DNA of 64,000 bases, from NCBI RefSeq assembly GCF_001434785.1, contig NZ_AZDT01000055.1, positions 23,397-87,396 on the forward strand. The letters run 5' to 3'. Numbering within the stretch: the stretch's first letter is position 1; each line of letters opens with the position of its first letter. The stretch is from Levilactobacillus namurensis DSM 19117. GTDB lineage: Bacteria; Bacillota; Bacilli; Lactobacillales; Lactobacillaceae. Both the position numbers and the translations under genes were made by a program. Shown piece by piece: positions 8,762 through 17,456 of the stretch. The notes under the pieces are model-generated. The model worked only from the letters and a program-made list of their open reading frames with translations. It was not told the origin of the DNA and did no database searches.

Positions 8762-9211
8762 ATGTTGCGTGCCCACGTGGTTTTTGCCACCATCACCGGT
8801 AACAACGAAGACGTTGCCGACATCGTGACCGAAAAACTAGAGGACCTGGGGTGCCAGGTCACGGAAACTGAAATCTCTCAAACGGATGCTGCGGCCTTTC
8901 AACAGGCCGATATCTGTGTGGTCTGCCCTTACACTTACGATGAGGGCTCCCTCCCCGAAGAAGGACTCGACTTTTACGAAGACCTGCCCGGCTTAGATCT
9001 GTCCGGTAAGGTCTTCGGGGTGGCGGGCTCCGGCGACACCTTCTACGGCGAGAACTACAATACGTCCGTCGATAAGTTTGCAGCCGCTTTCGCCCAAACG
9101 GGGGCTAAGGCGGGGGCTACTAACGTCAAAATCAACTTGGAACCCGACCAGGATGCCATTACTCAGCTGGATGCCTTTGCGACCCAGCTGGTCCAAGTAG
9201 CGACGCGTTAA
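8762..9211 (+). CDS. flavodoxin
   Basis: Soluble FMN electron carrier, 149 residues, full short-chain length. The phosphate loop is TITGNNEDVA (residues 10-19). A second loop PYTYDEGSLPEE and a third GSGDTFYGENYNTSVD contribute the isoalloxazine site. AAGGAGG sits eight bases before the ATG, downstream of an extended -10 promoter. It is a monocistronic unit ended by the hairpin at 9305. Confidence 0.93.
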   Translation: MLRAHVVFATITGNNEDVADIVTEKLEDLGCQVTETEISQTDAAAFQQADICVVCPYTYDEGSLPEEGLDFYEDLPGLDLSGKVFGVAGSGDTFYGENYNTSVDKFAAAFAQTGAKAGATNVKINLEPDQDAITQLDAFATQLVQVATR

Positions 9212-9304
9212 CCTCCAGCTCCCCCACTTTAACACAAACGCAATGGGACGACTGACGGGTAATGCTAAAGATTTTACAACGATTCAGCCCACTCAAGAGA
9301 TGAC

Positions 9305-9340
9305 AAACGGTCACGACTTATTGGTCGCGACCGTTTTTTT
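9305..9340 (+). terminator. flavodoxin terminator
   Basis: AAACGGTC pairs with GACCGTTT (with inner CGAC/TCG pairing), followed by seven T. It may also serve the convergent YihY gene, with a weaker tail on that strand. Confidence 0.85.
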
Positions 9341-9353
9341 AGGCTCTGTTCAA

Positions 9354-10253
9354 TCATTTTTCGGCTTTATGCGCGCGGCGGCGTAATAACGTCGGCAAGG
9401 CCGCCTGTTCCTCCGCCGGACCATCGACCAGCTCTTGAATCGCGGCGTTCAGGACCGCCCCGAACATCAGGATCATCCCCGTAAAGTCCAACCAAAACAT
9501 TAACACGATGAAGGTCCCAATGGTCTTGTAACTATCGATATTGTGGGCAAAGTACTTCAAATACAACGAGAACGCTTGCGAGAGGAGTAACCAGCCGACC
9601 GTCGCAGTCAACGCCCCGGGCCAAACGAACCGCCACTTTAACCGCGCGTTGGGCACGAAGAAGAAGAGGATCATCAGGATCAGGAAAGTTACCACGAACG
9701 TCACCGGCCACTTCAAGGCGTTGACGTAGCTCAAAATCTGCGTGGGCAGGTTAAAGATGGGCGTCAGCTGTTCCAAGATGACCTGGCTAAAACTAAAAAC
9801 CAGCATCAAAGCGAACATCACTAAGATCAACCCGACCATCCAGAAGAAGGCCGCAATACGGTTGACCATGGCGTTCTGGTTCCGCGCCACCCCGTAGGCC
9901 CGGTTCACGGTCCGTTGAAAGGCCGCGACCGCCCGGGAAGCTGACCAGATTGCGACGACTACCCCAATGGATAGGACGCCGCCACTCTGGCCATTCAGAA
10001 AGGAATGGATGATGGGCCGTAACATCTGGTAGATACTGGACGGCACGATGGGTTCCAACCCCGTCAGCACCGAATCCGTATCCACCTTGAGGTAGGGTAA
10101 GAGACTCCCAATTACCAGCAACGCGGGGAACAACGATAGCAACAGGTAGTACGCCAGGACCACTGCCGAATCGGATACGTTCGCCATCTTATAGTGGGCC
10201 AACACCGTGGTCACCACCCGCTTCAGCTGTTGCCACCGATTCCCTTTAGTCAC
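9354..10253 (-). CDS. YihY/BrkB family inner-membrane protein
   Basis: 299 residues with about six membrane helices. Family signatures include VLAYYLLLSLFPALLVIG, WSASRAVAAFQRTVNRAYGV and the late segment TIGTFIVLMFWLDFTGMILMFGAVLNA. The family is called YihY and was once thought to be ribonuclease BN; its role is unknown. Start GTG follows AAAGGGGGG by about five bases. The NERD-type gene ends 17 bases upstream on the same strand, so the two may be cotranscribed with the epimerase gene. Confidence 0.9.
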   Translation of the reverse strand: MTKGNRWQQLKRVVTTVLAHYKMANVSDSAVVLAYYLLLSLFPALLVIGSLLPYLKVDTDSVLTGLEPIVPSSIYQMLRPIIHSFLNGQSGGVLSIGVVVAIWSASRAVAAFQRTVNRAYGVARNQNAMVNRIAAFFWMVGLILVMFALMLVFSFSQVILEQLTPIFNLPTQILSYVNALKWPVTFVVTFLILMILFFFVPNARLKWRFVWPGALTATVGWLLLSQAFSLYLKYFAHNIDSYKTIGTFIVLMFWLDFTGMILMFGAVLNAAIQELVDGPAEEQAALPTLLRRRAHKAEK

Positions 10254-10270
10254 GGTCAGCCCCCCTTTGG

Positions 10271-11122
10271 TTAAAATGATCCGTAGTCTTCGGCAAACTT
10301 AAGTGTGCCGATCATCTTCTCGAGTGTCTTGCGACTGAACCGGACCCGCTTAGCTTGCCGGAACGTTTCGATAAAGGTCGCTAAATCGTGGTAGTTGGCG
10401 ACCGCCGTACAATTATAGGCATCGCGTGGATTCAGCTTGGTCTTGTTACCGACCACTAGTGAGTTACTGCGGTCGTAGCGGTCATAGTAGTTGTAGTAGA
10501 CCAGTGGTTTCACAAAGTCGATAATCCGGTCGTTCTTGTTCTCCAACTGCTTGTGCATGGTAATCTCACTGTTGATGTACCGGACCAGTAGCTTAGAAGA
10601 CAGTTCCGCCTGCGTCGCCGGGTTGCTGATCCCCGTATGTAGCGTGACGGACCGCTTATCACGCCCCTCTTGTTCCAGGCTCAGCGTGTACCCCTGAGTC
10701 AGTGACTCATTCTCCTCCGATAAGTTCGGCAAGAAGAACCGGTCCAACTGATTGGTCAACGCCTTGGTGGGGTCCTTCTCTCGACCTCGCAAGTTCACCG
10801 CGGAAAAGGCCGACAGGCTCGACGAAAAGATCTCGTCGGATAGGTCGTGGAAGATCATGCCCCGCCAATACTTACTTTCAACGTTGATTACCCCGAACGA
10901 GGTGACCAACAGGTTATCGATCTGCATCACCCGCCAGGAGTCCCCGTCGTTCATCTCTTGTGTCACGGGGTTCTTCACCTTGTTCGCAAAGTGGACGTTC
11001 CGCAGAATCTTATAGTCAAACCGTTCGTGATGCTTCAGTGCGTTTTGGTGAATCCCCCGCATAATTTCTGATAATTGTTCGGTCGTCTTAATCTCGGCCC
11101 GGTCGTATGCCGTCTCAGCCAT
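10271..11122 (-). CDS. NERD-like (nuclease-related domain) protein
   Basis: 283 residues, soluble. The segment QIDNLLVTSFGVINVESKYWRG (67-88) fits the NERD core: Asp69 followed by the E-x-K pair Glu82/Lys84, the arrangement of restriction-endonuclease-like active sites. The rest has no domain I can name. It lies 14 bp downstream of the UDP-GlcNAc 2-epimerase gene with GGGG before its ATG, so it is probably in that operon. Nuclease function is inferred only from the motif. Confidence 0.5.
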   Translation of the reverse strand: MAETAYDRAEIKTTEQLSEIMRGIHQNALKHHERFDYKILRNVHFANKVKNPVTQEMNDGDSWRVMQIDNLLVTSFGVINVESKYWRGMIFHDLSDEIFSSSLSAFSAVNLRGREKDPTKALTNQLDRFFLPNLSEENESLTQGYTLSLEQEGRDKRSVTLHTGISNPATQAELSSKLLVRYINSEITMHKQLENKNDRIIDFVKPLVYYNYYDRYDRSNSLVVGNKTKLNPRDAYNCTAVANYHDLATFIETFRQAKRVRFSRKTLEKMIGTLKFAEDYGSF

Positions 11123-11136
11123 TCAAATTGCCCCCA

Positions 11137-12258
11137 TTAATTTTTCGTCATCTTTTTCTGAATCGCTTGTAAAATGTATTCCGCTGCGTGACCATCGCCA
11201 TAAGGGTTCTTGGCTTGGGCCATCCGGTCGTAAGCTGCTGGGTCGTCCAGCAAGGTCTCCATGGCCTGTGTGACCTTCTTGGGATCCGTTCCGACTAGCT
11301 TCAGCGTCCCACTCGTGACCCCTTCCGGCCGCTCCGTGGTGTCCCGCAGGACCAGCACTGGTTTGTTCAGAGACGGGGCTTCTTCTTGCACCCCACCAGA
11401 ATCGGTCATGATCAGGTAGCTACGCGCCGCTAAGTTGTGGAAATCAACCACGTCCAGCGGTTCGATCAGGTGAATCCGGTCCATCCCGTCGAGCTCCTGA
11501 TGTGCGACCTTTTGGACCGCTGGACTCAAGTGCACGGGATACACCACTTCAACGTCATCGTGGGCTTCCACGACCTGCCGAATCGCGTGCAGAACGGCGT
11601 GCATGGGCGCCCCCTGGTTCTCTCGCCGGTGCATGGTCAATAGGATCACCCGGTGACCGTCTTGGACCTCGTCCATCACCGCATGGTGGTAGTCGGCGTT
11701 CACGGTCTGCTTCAACGCATCGATCGCCGTATTCCCAGTCACGTAAATGTCATCATCCGGATGAGCCTGCTTCAAGAGGTTCTGCCGGGACAATTCCGTC
11801 GGCGCAAAGTACAGGTCACTTAAAATATCCGTTAATTGCCGGTTCATTTCTTCCGGGTACGGCGAATATTTCTGCCAGGTCCGTAAGCCCGCCTCCACGT
11901 GCCCCAGCATGGTCTGGTGATAGAAGGCGCTGACACTGGCCGCAAACGTGGTGGTGGTATCGCCGTGGACTAAGACGATATCCGGTTGCACTTGGTCTAA
12001 CACTTGGTCCAAATGGTCGAGTACCCGCGTTGTGATGCCGCTTAGCGTCTGGTTGGGCCGCATGATGTTCAGATCATAGTCCGGGTGAATGTGGAAGATT
12101 TCAAGCACCTGATCCAACATTTCCCGGTGTTGGGCCGTGACCACCGTGACTGGCGTGAATTCCGCCGGTCGCTGCTGCATTGCTAAAATGATGGGGGCCA
12201 TCTTGATGGCTTCTGGCCGGGTCCCAAAAACGGTCATTACTTTTATGGGTTTTGTCAT
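11137..12258 (-). CDS. mnaA: UDP-N-acetylglucosamine 2-epimerase (non-hydrolysing)
   Basis: Interconverts UDP-GlcNAc and UDP-ManNAc, feeding the teichoic-acid linkage unit or surface polysaccharide. 373 residues, normal length. Signatures: VFGTRPEAIKMAPII at the N-terminus, VHGDTTTTFAAS, GHVEAGLRT and the C-terminal MTDSGGVQEEAPSLNKPVL with LRDTTERPEGV. Start ATG has GGAGG seven bases upstream. It is first in a possible operon with the NERD-like and YihY genes. Divergent from the GT2 gene. Confidence 0.95.
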   Translation of the reverse strand: MTKPIKVMTVFGTRPEAIKMAPIILAMQQRPAEFTPVTVVTAQHREMLDQVLEIFHIHPDYDLNIMRPNQTLSGITTRVLDHLDQVLDQVQPDIVLVHGDTTTTFAASVSAFYHQTMLGHVEAGLRTWQKYSPYPEEMNRQLTDILSDLYFAPTELSRQNLLKQAHPDDDIYVTGNTAIDALKQTVNADYHHAVMDEVQDGHRVILLTMHRRENQGAPMHAVLHAIRQVVEAHDDVEVVYPVHLSPAVQKVAHQELDGMDRIHLIEPLDVVDFHNLAARSYLIMTDSGGVQEEAPSLNKPVLVLRDTTERPEGVTSGTLKLVGTDPKKVTQAMETLLDDPAAYDRMAQAKNPYGDGHAAEYILQAIQKKMTKN

Positions 12259-12483
12259 GTTTTTCCTCCGTTAGATATGATTACCGTTAATTATAGCAGA
12301 TACGCTCGTATCATGGGCTAAATCCCCCATTTTCTGCGCAAAACTCGCCCTATTTTTTCGCGTCTGTTGCGTCAACATATCGCGTCTAACGGCGACTTAA
12401 CTAAACCCCTTTGTTCGGGAATTGTCATGGCTATTCCCCCCTGTTTGCTGTAAAATTAGGCGTGTATGAAAGGAATGTCTAAA

Positions 12484-13428
12484 ATGAAAAAAGTTAGCTT
12501 AGTCGTTCCTTGTTATAACGAGGAGGAGTCTATTCCACTATTTTTCCAAACCGTTAGCAAGGTGATCGACGCCATGAATTTGCCGACGCCCACCATTGTC
12601 CCGGAATACATCTTCGTGGACGACGGCTCATCGGACAACACTCTGGCGGAGATGAAGGCCCTGCATGAAGCTCATCCTGAGACCGTTCACTACCGCTCAT
12701 TCTCCCGGAACTTCGGGAAGGAATCTGCCTTAGCTGCCGGGCTCCAAGCGACCACCGGGGATTATGTGGCCGTGATGGACGTGGACCTGCAGGACCCCCC
12801 AGAATTGTTACCTAAGATGGTTAAATTAATCGAAGAGGACGGGTACGACTGTGTCGGGACCATCCAGAAAGACCGGCGGGGTCAAAGCCGTATCCGGGCC
12901 TTTCTCTCATCAAGTTTCTACCGGGTCATCAATCACCTCTCCGATGTTCGGATCGAACCCAACGCGCGCGATTACCGGTTGATGACGCGCCAGTTCGTCA
13001 ACACGGTGCTTGACCTGCCCGAATTCAACCGATTCTCCAAGGGAATCTTCAGTTGGGTCGGCTATAAGACCACTTACCTGACCTACGAGAGTCAACCTCG
13101 GGCGGCCGGCACCACGCATTGGAACATGCGTCAGCTCTTTTCCTACTCAATCGAGGGCATCATTGATTTCTCCAACGCCCCACTACGGCTGGCCACTTGG
13201 GTCGGAAGTATTTCGTTCTTCCTGTCCCTGATTGGCCTCATCTTCGTGGTGGTCCGCGCGCTGACCAACGGCGGTTCATCCGTCGCGGGCTGGCCGTCAT
13301 TAGTGGTCATCATTCTCCTGATTGGCGGGATTCAGCTCTTCTGCCTGGGCATCCTGGGTCAGTACATCAGTAAGATCTACCTGGAAACCAAGCACCGACC
13401 GAAGTACATCGTTCGCGAAGAAAAGTAA
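12484..13428 (+). CDS. GtrB/DPM1-like membrane glycosyltransferase family 2
   Basis: Transfers a sugar from a nucleotide donor to undecaprenyl phosphate on the inner face of the membrane. 314 residues: GT2 catalytic domain (1-235) with VPCYNEEESI, FVDDGSSD, the DxD-type MDVDLQDPPELL and FSRNFGKESALAAGL. Two C-terminal membrane helices follow (about 238-262 and 276-300). The start is the second ATG (12484), which has AAAGGA nine bases upstream; the first ATG at 12466 would leave that site inside the gene. Monocistronic with its own terminator. Confidence 0.9.
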   Translation: MKKVSLVVPCYNEEESIPLFFQTVSKVIDAMNLPTPTIVPEYIFVDDGSSDNTLAEMKALHEAHPETVHYRSFSRNFGKESALAAGLQATTGDYVAVMDVDLQDPPELLPKMVKLIEEDGYDCVGTIQKDRRGQSRIRAFLSSSFYRVINHLSDVRIEPNARDYRLMTRQFVNTVLDLPEFNRFSKGIFSWVGYKTTYLTYESQPRAAGTTHWNMRQLFSYSIEGIIDFSNAPLRLATWVGSISFFLSLIGLIFVVVRALTNGGSSVAGWPSLVVIILLIGGIQLFCLGILGQYISKIYLETKHRPKYIVREEK

Positions 13429-13443
13429 CCCGCACTATTTCAC

Positions 13444-13479
13444 ATCCCTAAGGCCTGCATGGGCTTTAGGGATTTTTTA
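13444..13479 (+). terminator. terminator of the GT2 gene
   Basis: ATCCCTAAGGCC pairs with GGGCTTTAGGGAT and is followed by TTTTTT. Confidence 0.9.
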
Positions 13480-13497
13480 GTTGCCACTTCTAATCAG

Positions 13498-13650
13498 CGC
13501 CTTACCGGGCGGTCAGACAGGGCTGGAACGCCGTGGGCACAACTTGGAGCCCCAGTGCGGGTCTCCAAGATTGGCCTTTTCCTAGGTAAGCTGAGAAACG
13601 CTCACCAAGGAAAATTTCACGGCTGAGCCCTGTCTGACCGCCCTCACGGC
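13498..13650 (-). repeat. structured intergenic element, copy B
   Basis: Minus-strand copy of the 155-bp element. The outer stem 13507-13524 / 13626-13643 is a perfect 18-bp inverted repeat (GGGCGGTCAGACAGGGCT). Inner hairpins are TTTTCCTTGGTGAGC / GCTTACCTAGGAAAA and CTTGGAG / CTCCAAG. It lies between convergent gene ends. Confidence 0.88.
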
Positions 13651-13865
13651 TAACACTGGTTAACCTGTTCCATAGCGACGTTTTGGTATGACCCTATGAC
13701 AGCTACCTTCTCCCAAACAGTACGACATGAACCACCATACAATGATTCGAAATCCAGCTTGAAACTAAAAGTAGTTTGCCAGCGAGTCTTAGAATCGTAG
13801 GCTGGATAAATTCAGAATTGTCAGTCAAGACAAAAGCTACCTAATTGGTTAACGATACCTAGCGC

Positions 13866-13891
13866 AGCCCTGTCTGGCCGCCCGGCAAGGC
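13866..13891 (+). repeat. right-end fragment of the structured element
   Basis: AGCCCTGTCTGGCCGCCC followed by GGCAAGGCG matches the right end of the element in plus orientation. The rest is missing. With copy B it forms a long inverted repeat around 13651-13865, a stretch in which I see no gene. Confidence 0.7.
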
Positions 13892-13916
13892 GATGATCCA
13901 CACGATGCAGCCAAGT

Positions 13917-13948
13917 AAAAAAGGACCACCCCGCGGGGTAGTCCTTTG
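13917..13948 (-). terminator. gntP1 terminator
   Basis: Minus-strand AAAGGACTACCCC pairs with GGGGTGGTCCTTT and ends in TTTTTT. Confidence 0.9.
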
Positions 13949-13957
13949 CTTAGTTGT

Positions 13958-15313
13958 TTAGTGGAACAACATATTCATTAACAGAACCATTAGCAGACCG
14001 ACGATTGAGATCACCGTTTCCAACGTGGTCCAGACCTTGAACGTATCCTTAACACTCAAGTCAAAGTATTCAGAGAACATCCAGAAACCAGCATCGTTAA
14101 CGTGCGAAGCGGCTAATGAACCAGCTCCGATAGCTAAGGCAATCATGACTGGGTCGGCACCTAAGGTGTGCATCAACGGTGTAATCAATCCGGCGGCAGT
14201 CATCCCGGAGACCGTTGCGGACCCCAATGAGACCCGTAAGATCACCGTAATCAACCAAGCCAATACGATTGGTGACATCTTGGAGCTAGACATTAAGTCT
14301 TGAACGGCTTTCCCGACACCACCGTCGATCAGCACTTGCTTGAAGGCAGACCCACCGGCGATAACCATCAGTAACATGGCAATCGACTTGATAGCGGATT
14401 CCAAAGTCCCACTGATCTGCTTCATCGAACGGCCCCGGTGAATCCCCATGGACCAGATAGCGAACAGTAAGGCGATGACCATCGCGATGACGGGGTTTCC
14501 GACCATCGTGATCACGGCATCCAATCCATGCGGATTCTTCGGTGCCGTCCCGCCGTTAGCGACCATTTGGTAAATCGTCGCTAACGCCATGAAGACCACT
14601 GGGAACAGGGAAGTCAAGACGGACATCCCAAATCCTGGCGTTTCTTTTAAGTCGAATTCCTTCACTTCACCGAAGGCAGGTAAGGACTTCTTGACTACGA
14701 ATAATTCGGGACTGAACTTCTTGATGACCCGCGTCCAGATAGGACCCGCAACGATCACACAAGGAATCGCAACGATGATCCCGATTAACAGCATTTCCCC
14801 CACGTTGGCGCCCAAGGCCGTCGCAACGGCGGTTGGCGATGGTTGTGGTGGTAAGAATCCTTGCGTCGCCGAGAGGGCCGCGGCCATCGAAATCCCCAGA
14901 TAGAGGAATGGCACGTCGGCTTCCAGCGCAACGGCGAACACAATGGGCGTAACCAGAACTAACCCGACTTCGAACAACAGGGAAATTCCGATCATAAACG
15001 AGGCAATCACGATAGCAACTTGCAACCGTTTCTTCCCGAAGACGTTGATCAGCGTTCGCGCGATCCGGTAAGAACCCCCTGCGTCAGAAACTAGTCGGCC
15101 AATCATCGCACCAAATCCAAAGACGATGATCAGCTCACCCATTGAGCTACCGATCCCATTTTTAATGGAATCCGCAATATTAGCGGGGTTCATCCCCAGT
15201 CCTAATGCAACTAAAATGGACGTCGCAATTAGGGAAACAAAGGTGTTTAACTTCACCCGAATAATCAGGAAAAGCAGAAGTAAAATACCCAAAAGCAAAA
15301 TCACAAACTGCAT
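13958..15313 (-). CDS. gntP: GntP-family gluconate:H+ symporter (first copy)
   Basis: 451 residues, about 12 hydrophobic segments. GntP signatures include FGFGAMIGRLVSDAGG, FEVGLVLVTPIVFA, LGISMAAALSATQGFLPPQPSPTA and the end SLAASHVNDAGFWMFSEYF. About two thirds identical by eye to the second copy at 24346. Its promoter carries the same operator core as gntK (see 15396), so it probably belongs to the RpiR regulon although it is 7 kb away. No usual AGGAGG is visible; AGAGAGAAAAAG precedes the ATG. The first copy has GFLPPQPSPTA where the second has GFLPPHPAPVA. Confidence 0.92.
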   Translation of the reverse strand: MQFVILLLGILLLLFLIIRVKLNTFVSLIATSILVALGLGMNPANIADSIKNGIGSSMGELIIVFGFGAMIGRLVSDAGGSYRIARTLINVFGKKRLQVAIVIASFMIGISLLFEVGLVLVTPIVFAVALEADVPFLYLGISMAAALSATQGFLPPQPSPTAVATALGANVGEMLLIGIIVAIPCVIVAGPIWTRVIKKFSPELFVVKKSLPAFGEVKEFDLKETPGFGMSVLTSLFPVVFMALATIYQMVANGGTAPKNPHGLDAVITMVGNPVIAMVIALLFAIWSMGIHRGRSMKQISGTLESAIKSIAMLLMVIAGGSAFKQVLIDGGVGKAVQDLMSSSKMSPIVLAWLITVILRVSLGSATVSGMTAAGLITPLMHTLGADPVMIALAIGAGSLAASHVNDAGFWMFSEYFDLSVKDTFKVWTTLETVISIVGLLMVLLMNMLFH

Positions 15314-15395
15314 ATTCTTTTTCTCTCTTTTCTTATGCTCGATTCTGATAAAATCAATCTGCCGAAATTAATTTCAATCACTTTGCATAAGGCCT

Positions 15396-15424
15396 ATTGT
15401 ATGAAACTTTTTTTCGGGATTCAA
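15396..15424 (-). promoter_or_regulatory. gntP1 promoter with RpiR-type operator in the spacer
   Basis: Minus-strand TTGAAT (15419-15424) and TACAAT (15396-15401) are 17 bases apart. The spacer contains TGAAACTTTTTT (plus-strand reading), identical to the operator core in the gntK promoter. A cre-like AGGTAAACGCTTGAA with two mismatches overlaps the -35 region. Confidence 0.65.
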
Positions 15425-15476
15425 GCGTTTACCTGAATATAATTTTCAATTTTATTATGAAAGCACCGTGAAAACG

Positions 15477-15929
15477 TTACCGGACAATCATTACAGAGAT
15501 TGGAGAATATTTTGCCATATAGGCCGCCTGACTCCCAAAATATTTGCGAACGCCACCCTTAGACAACGATCCGACGACCAATAAATCGGGTTTGACGGCA
15601 GGAATAATTGACTTAACAATCGTTTCGCCAGGGTCGCCTTCCCCAATCACGACCTTAACGTCGGTCAGTCCGACCCGTTCGGCCAGATTCTTGTACTGTT
15701 GTAAGTGGTCGTACAGGTCGTCGCGCTTCCCGTGCACGTAATCCTTGCTGAGGGCCTGGTAAATGTTCATGTTGTCAGACTCTAAGACTGAGCAGATTAC
15801 CAGTTGCGCTTGGTCCGACTTGGCCCGGTTCATGGCATACCGGAAGGCCAATTGAGCATCCGGTGAATCATCCACCCCTACTAGAATACGTTTGAACTTC
15901 TTTGGATTCATTGATTGTGTGTCATCCAT
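15477..15929 (-). CDS. universal stress protein UspA family
   Basis: Single-domain Usp of 150 residues. ILVGVDDSPDAQLAFRYAM at the N-terminus (ATP-site Asp) and the C-terminal LLVVGSLSKGGVRKYFGSQAAYMAKYSPISVMIVR, where G-x2-G-x9-G(S/T) appears as GSLSKGGVRKYFGS. Such proteins bind ATP and respond to starvation or acid. GAGGAGG lies eight bases before the start, with TATAAT at 15971-15976 upstream. It lies just upstream of gntP1 on the same strand, but gntP1 has its own promoter. Confidence 0.92.
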   Translation of the reverse strand: MDDTQSMNPKKFKRILVGVDDSPDAQLAFRYAMNRAKSDQAQLVICSVLESDNMNIYQALSKDYVHGKRDDLYDHLQQYKNLAERVGLTDVKVVIGEGDPGETIVKSIIPAVKPDLLVVGSLSKGGVRKYFGSQAAYMAKYSPISVMIVR

Positions 15930-16034
15930 GCCTATCCAACCTCCTCGAGATGTTTTAAGTAACCGTCTCCATTATACAGGAAAATCAGGAAAAATCCGCC
16001 CGCTAGAACCAAACGCTAGCAGGAATCATTTCCC

Positions 16035-16949
16035 TTACCGCAGACGGTGCACCAAGTCCTGTCCCAACCGGTTCATGGCCGGGTACTGGCGGGCAGCGTG
16101 ACTCCCCTGACTCAGCACTACGATCACTATTTTTTGACCACTGGTGGTCTTAAACAGGGCCGCGTCATTTTGGACCCCCAGATCCGGGTACTCACCGGTC
16201 TTGTTGTAGACCTGTGCGTGGGTGACCCGCAACGGCAGCTTGGAATGGTTGCGGCAATGGTGCAGTAACGCCAACATCTGCCGGTCGGCGGTCCTTCCCA
16301 ACAACCGATGCTGGCTAAGTAACGTCAAGAAGCGGCTCAAGTCCCGCACCGAGGTCCAGTTATCGTGACCGCGTTGTAACGCCCGCGTATCCATCAGATG
16401 GCGACCCAAGACGGTTTGGGTAAAGTGGTGCTGCCGAATCACCCGGTTAACGGACTTCAAGCCTCCCGCCGTTGCAATCAGCTGGTTGGCCGCCGCATTA
16501 TCGGAATTGTAGATCATCCGTTGTAGGGCCTGCCGGGTGGCCGCCGTCAGGGGAAGTTTCCCCTGCTGGTGTTGTTGAAAAATAGCCAGCATGATGTACA
16601 GCTTGATGGTGCTGGCCGCGCGTTGACGCTTGACGGCGTGATTCCCCGTCTTCAGGGTCACGGTCGGCTTCGTGAGCCGGGTCACCTGAACGGACCAGCG
16701 CCCACCGATACCCCGCATATCGCGTTTGATTTGCTGGGTCAACCGGGCTTTTTGCCGGGTCGTCAGGGTTCGCCGCGGGGTGGTTGCGGTCGCACGAGGC
16801 TTGGTCGTCTGTTTCGTGTGCTTTGGCGACGCCGCCGCACGGTGGACGGTCGCCCCGGCCACCGGTCGCGTTAGGTGATACCAGAGTCCGCCGCCACTAA
16901 CCATGACCACCAATACGAATAGGCACCCGACTAATCTTCGAATCTTCAT
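16035..16949 (-). CDS. membrane-anchored class A beta-lactamase-like serine hydrolase
   Basis: 304 residues: membrane segment (6-24), T/K/R-rich linker (to about 70), then a penicillin-recognising domain outside the cell. All three motifs of class A enzymes are present: STIK (113-116), SDN (149-151) and KTG (250-252). A clear Glu166 omega loop is not obvious, so a wall-related carboxypeptidase or an inactive relative is as likely as a beta-lactamase. Only a poor ribosome binding site precedes the ATG; a five-codon ORF (ATG CCC GAA ATG CAA TGA) overlaps the start and may couple translation. Confidence 0.82.
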   Translation of the reverse strand: MKIRRLVGCLFVLVVMVSGGGLWYHLTRPVAGATVHRAAASPKHTKQTTKPRATATTPRRTLTTRQKARLTQQIKRDMRGIGGRWSVQVTRLTKPTVTLKTGNHAVKRQRAASTIKLYIMLAIFQQHQQGKLPLTAATRQALQRMIYNSDNAAANQLIATAGGLKSVNRVIRQHHFTQTVLGRHLMDTRALQRGHDNWTSVRDLSRFLTLLSQHRLLGRTADRQMLALLHHCRNHSKLPLRVTHAQVYNKTGEYPDLGVQNDAALFKTTSGQKIVIVVLSQGSHAARQYPAMNRLGQDLVHRLR

Positions 16950-17199
16950 TGCATTTCGGGCATCCCGCTAGTGGTGCCCGCACCTCCCTTTCTAGGCACA
17001 TCCAGTTCTGCATCACCGGCCATCAATCGGACCTAATGTGCTATCATCAAGTCAGCTGCGGAAAACCAGTTTGCCAGTTGCCAAGTTCTCTTTTAGGCCT
17101 AATCATTAGGTTGCAAAACTTTACTGTCTATTGAATAGTATAGCGCGATTTACCCGCAAGCAAAAAAGTTATTCTAAGATTACTTCTATTATATATTGT

Positions 17200-17227
17200 T
17201 TGACCCGTTCCAATCGTTAAGTAATTT
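17200..17227 (+). promoter_or_regulatory. candidate promoter of the 29-residue peptide gene
   Basis: TTGACC (17200-17205), 16 bases, TAATTT (17222-17227). The start codon is at 17264. Confidence 0.4.
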
Positions 17228-17263
17228 CTCCTTTAAATCGTCAAGTTTTTCTAAGAAGGTGAC

Positions 17264-17353
17264 ATGATGTTTAAGAAACTCCTGATTATCGTACTTGCCA
17301 TTATCGCTATCGGGGCCACCCTGGCCCTGGCGCTTCCCGCGACACCGGCCTGA
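17264..17353 (+). CDS. 29-residue membrane peptide
   Basis: Small ORF encoding MMFKKLLIIVLAIIAIGATL followed by ALALPATPA: two lysines, then a single hydrophobic helix of about 20 residues, ending in a short Pro/Ala tail. AAGGTG lies six bases before the first ATG. A promoter-like TTGACC-16-TAATTT lies upstream and a very strong terminator begins 12 bases after the stop, so the gene forms a complete tiny transcription unit. Function unknown: it could be a type I toxin-like or regulatory membrane peptide, or a signal-peptide remnant. The overlapping 67-codon frame on the other strand has no such support. Confidence 0.5.
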   Translation: MMFKKLLIIVLAIIAIGATLALALPATPA

Positions 17354-17364
17354 TTCCGTCAAAA

Positions 17365-17412
17365 AAGAGCTTCTTTCAAATGAATTGACCATTTGAAAGA
17401 AGCTCTTTTAAG
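17365..17412. terminator. strong bidirectional terminator
   Basis: GAGCTTCTTTCAAATG pairs perfectly with CATTTGAAAGAAGCTC (16 bp) and has T-runs on both sides. It ends the small peptide gene on the plus strand and the tRNA gene on the minus strand. Confidence 0.92.
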
Positions 17413-17456
17413 CTGCGTCCCATCCCGTGGATGAAGACGGTCTGGTTATCTCGAAT

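Noticed and set aside
17189-17392. 67-codon open frame on the minus strand
   Set aside because: It overlaps the small peptide gene and its terminator; composition is not protein-like (SGRCRGKRQGQGGPD) and no ribosome binding site is present.
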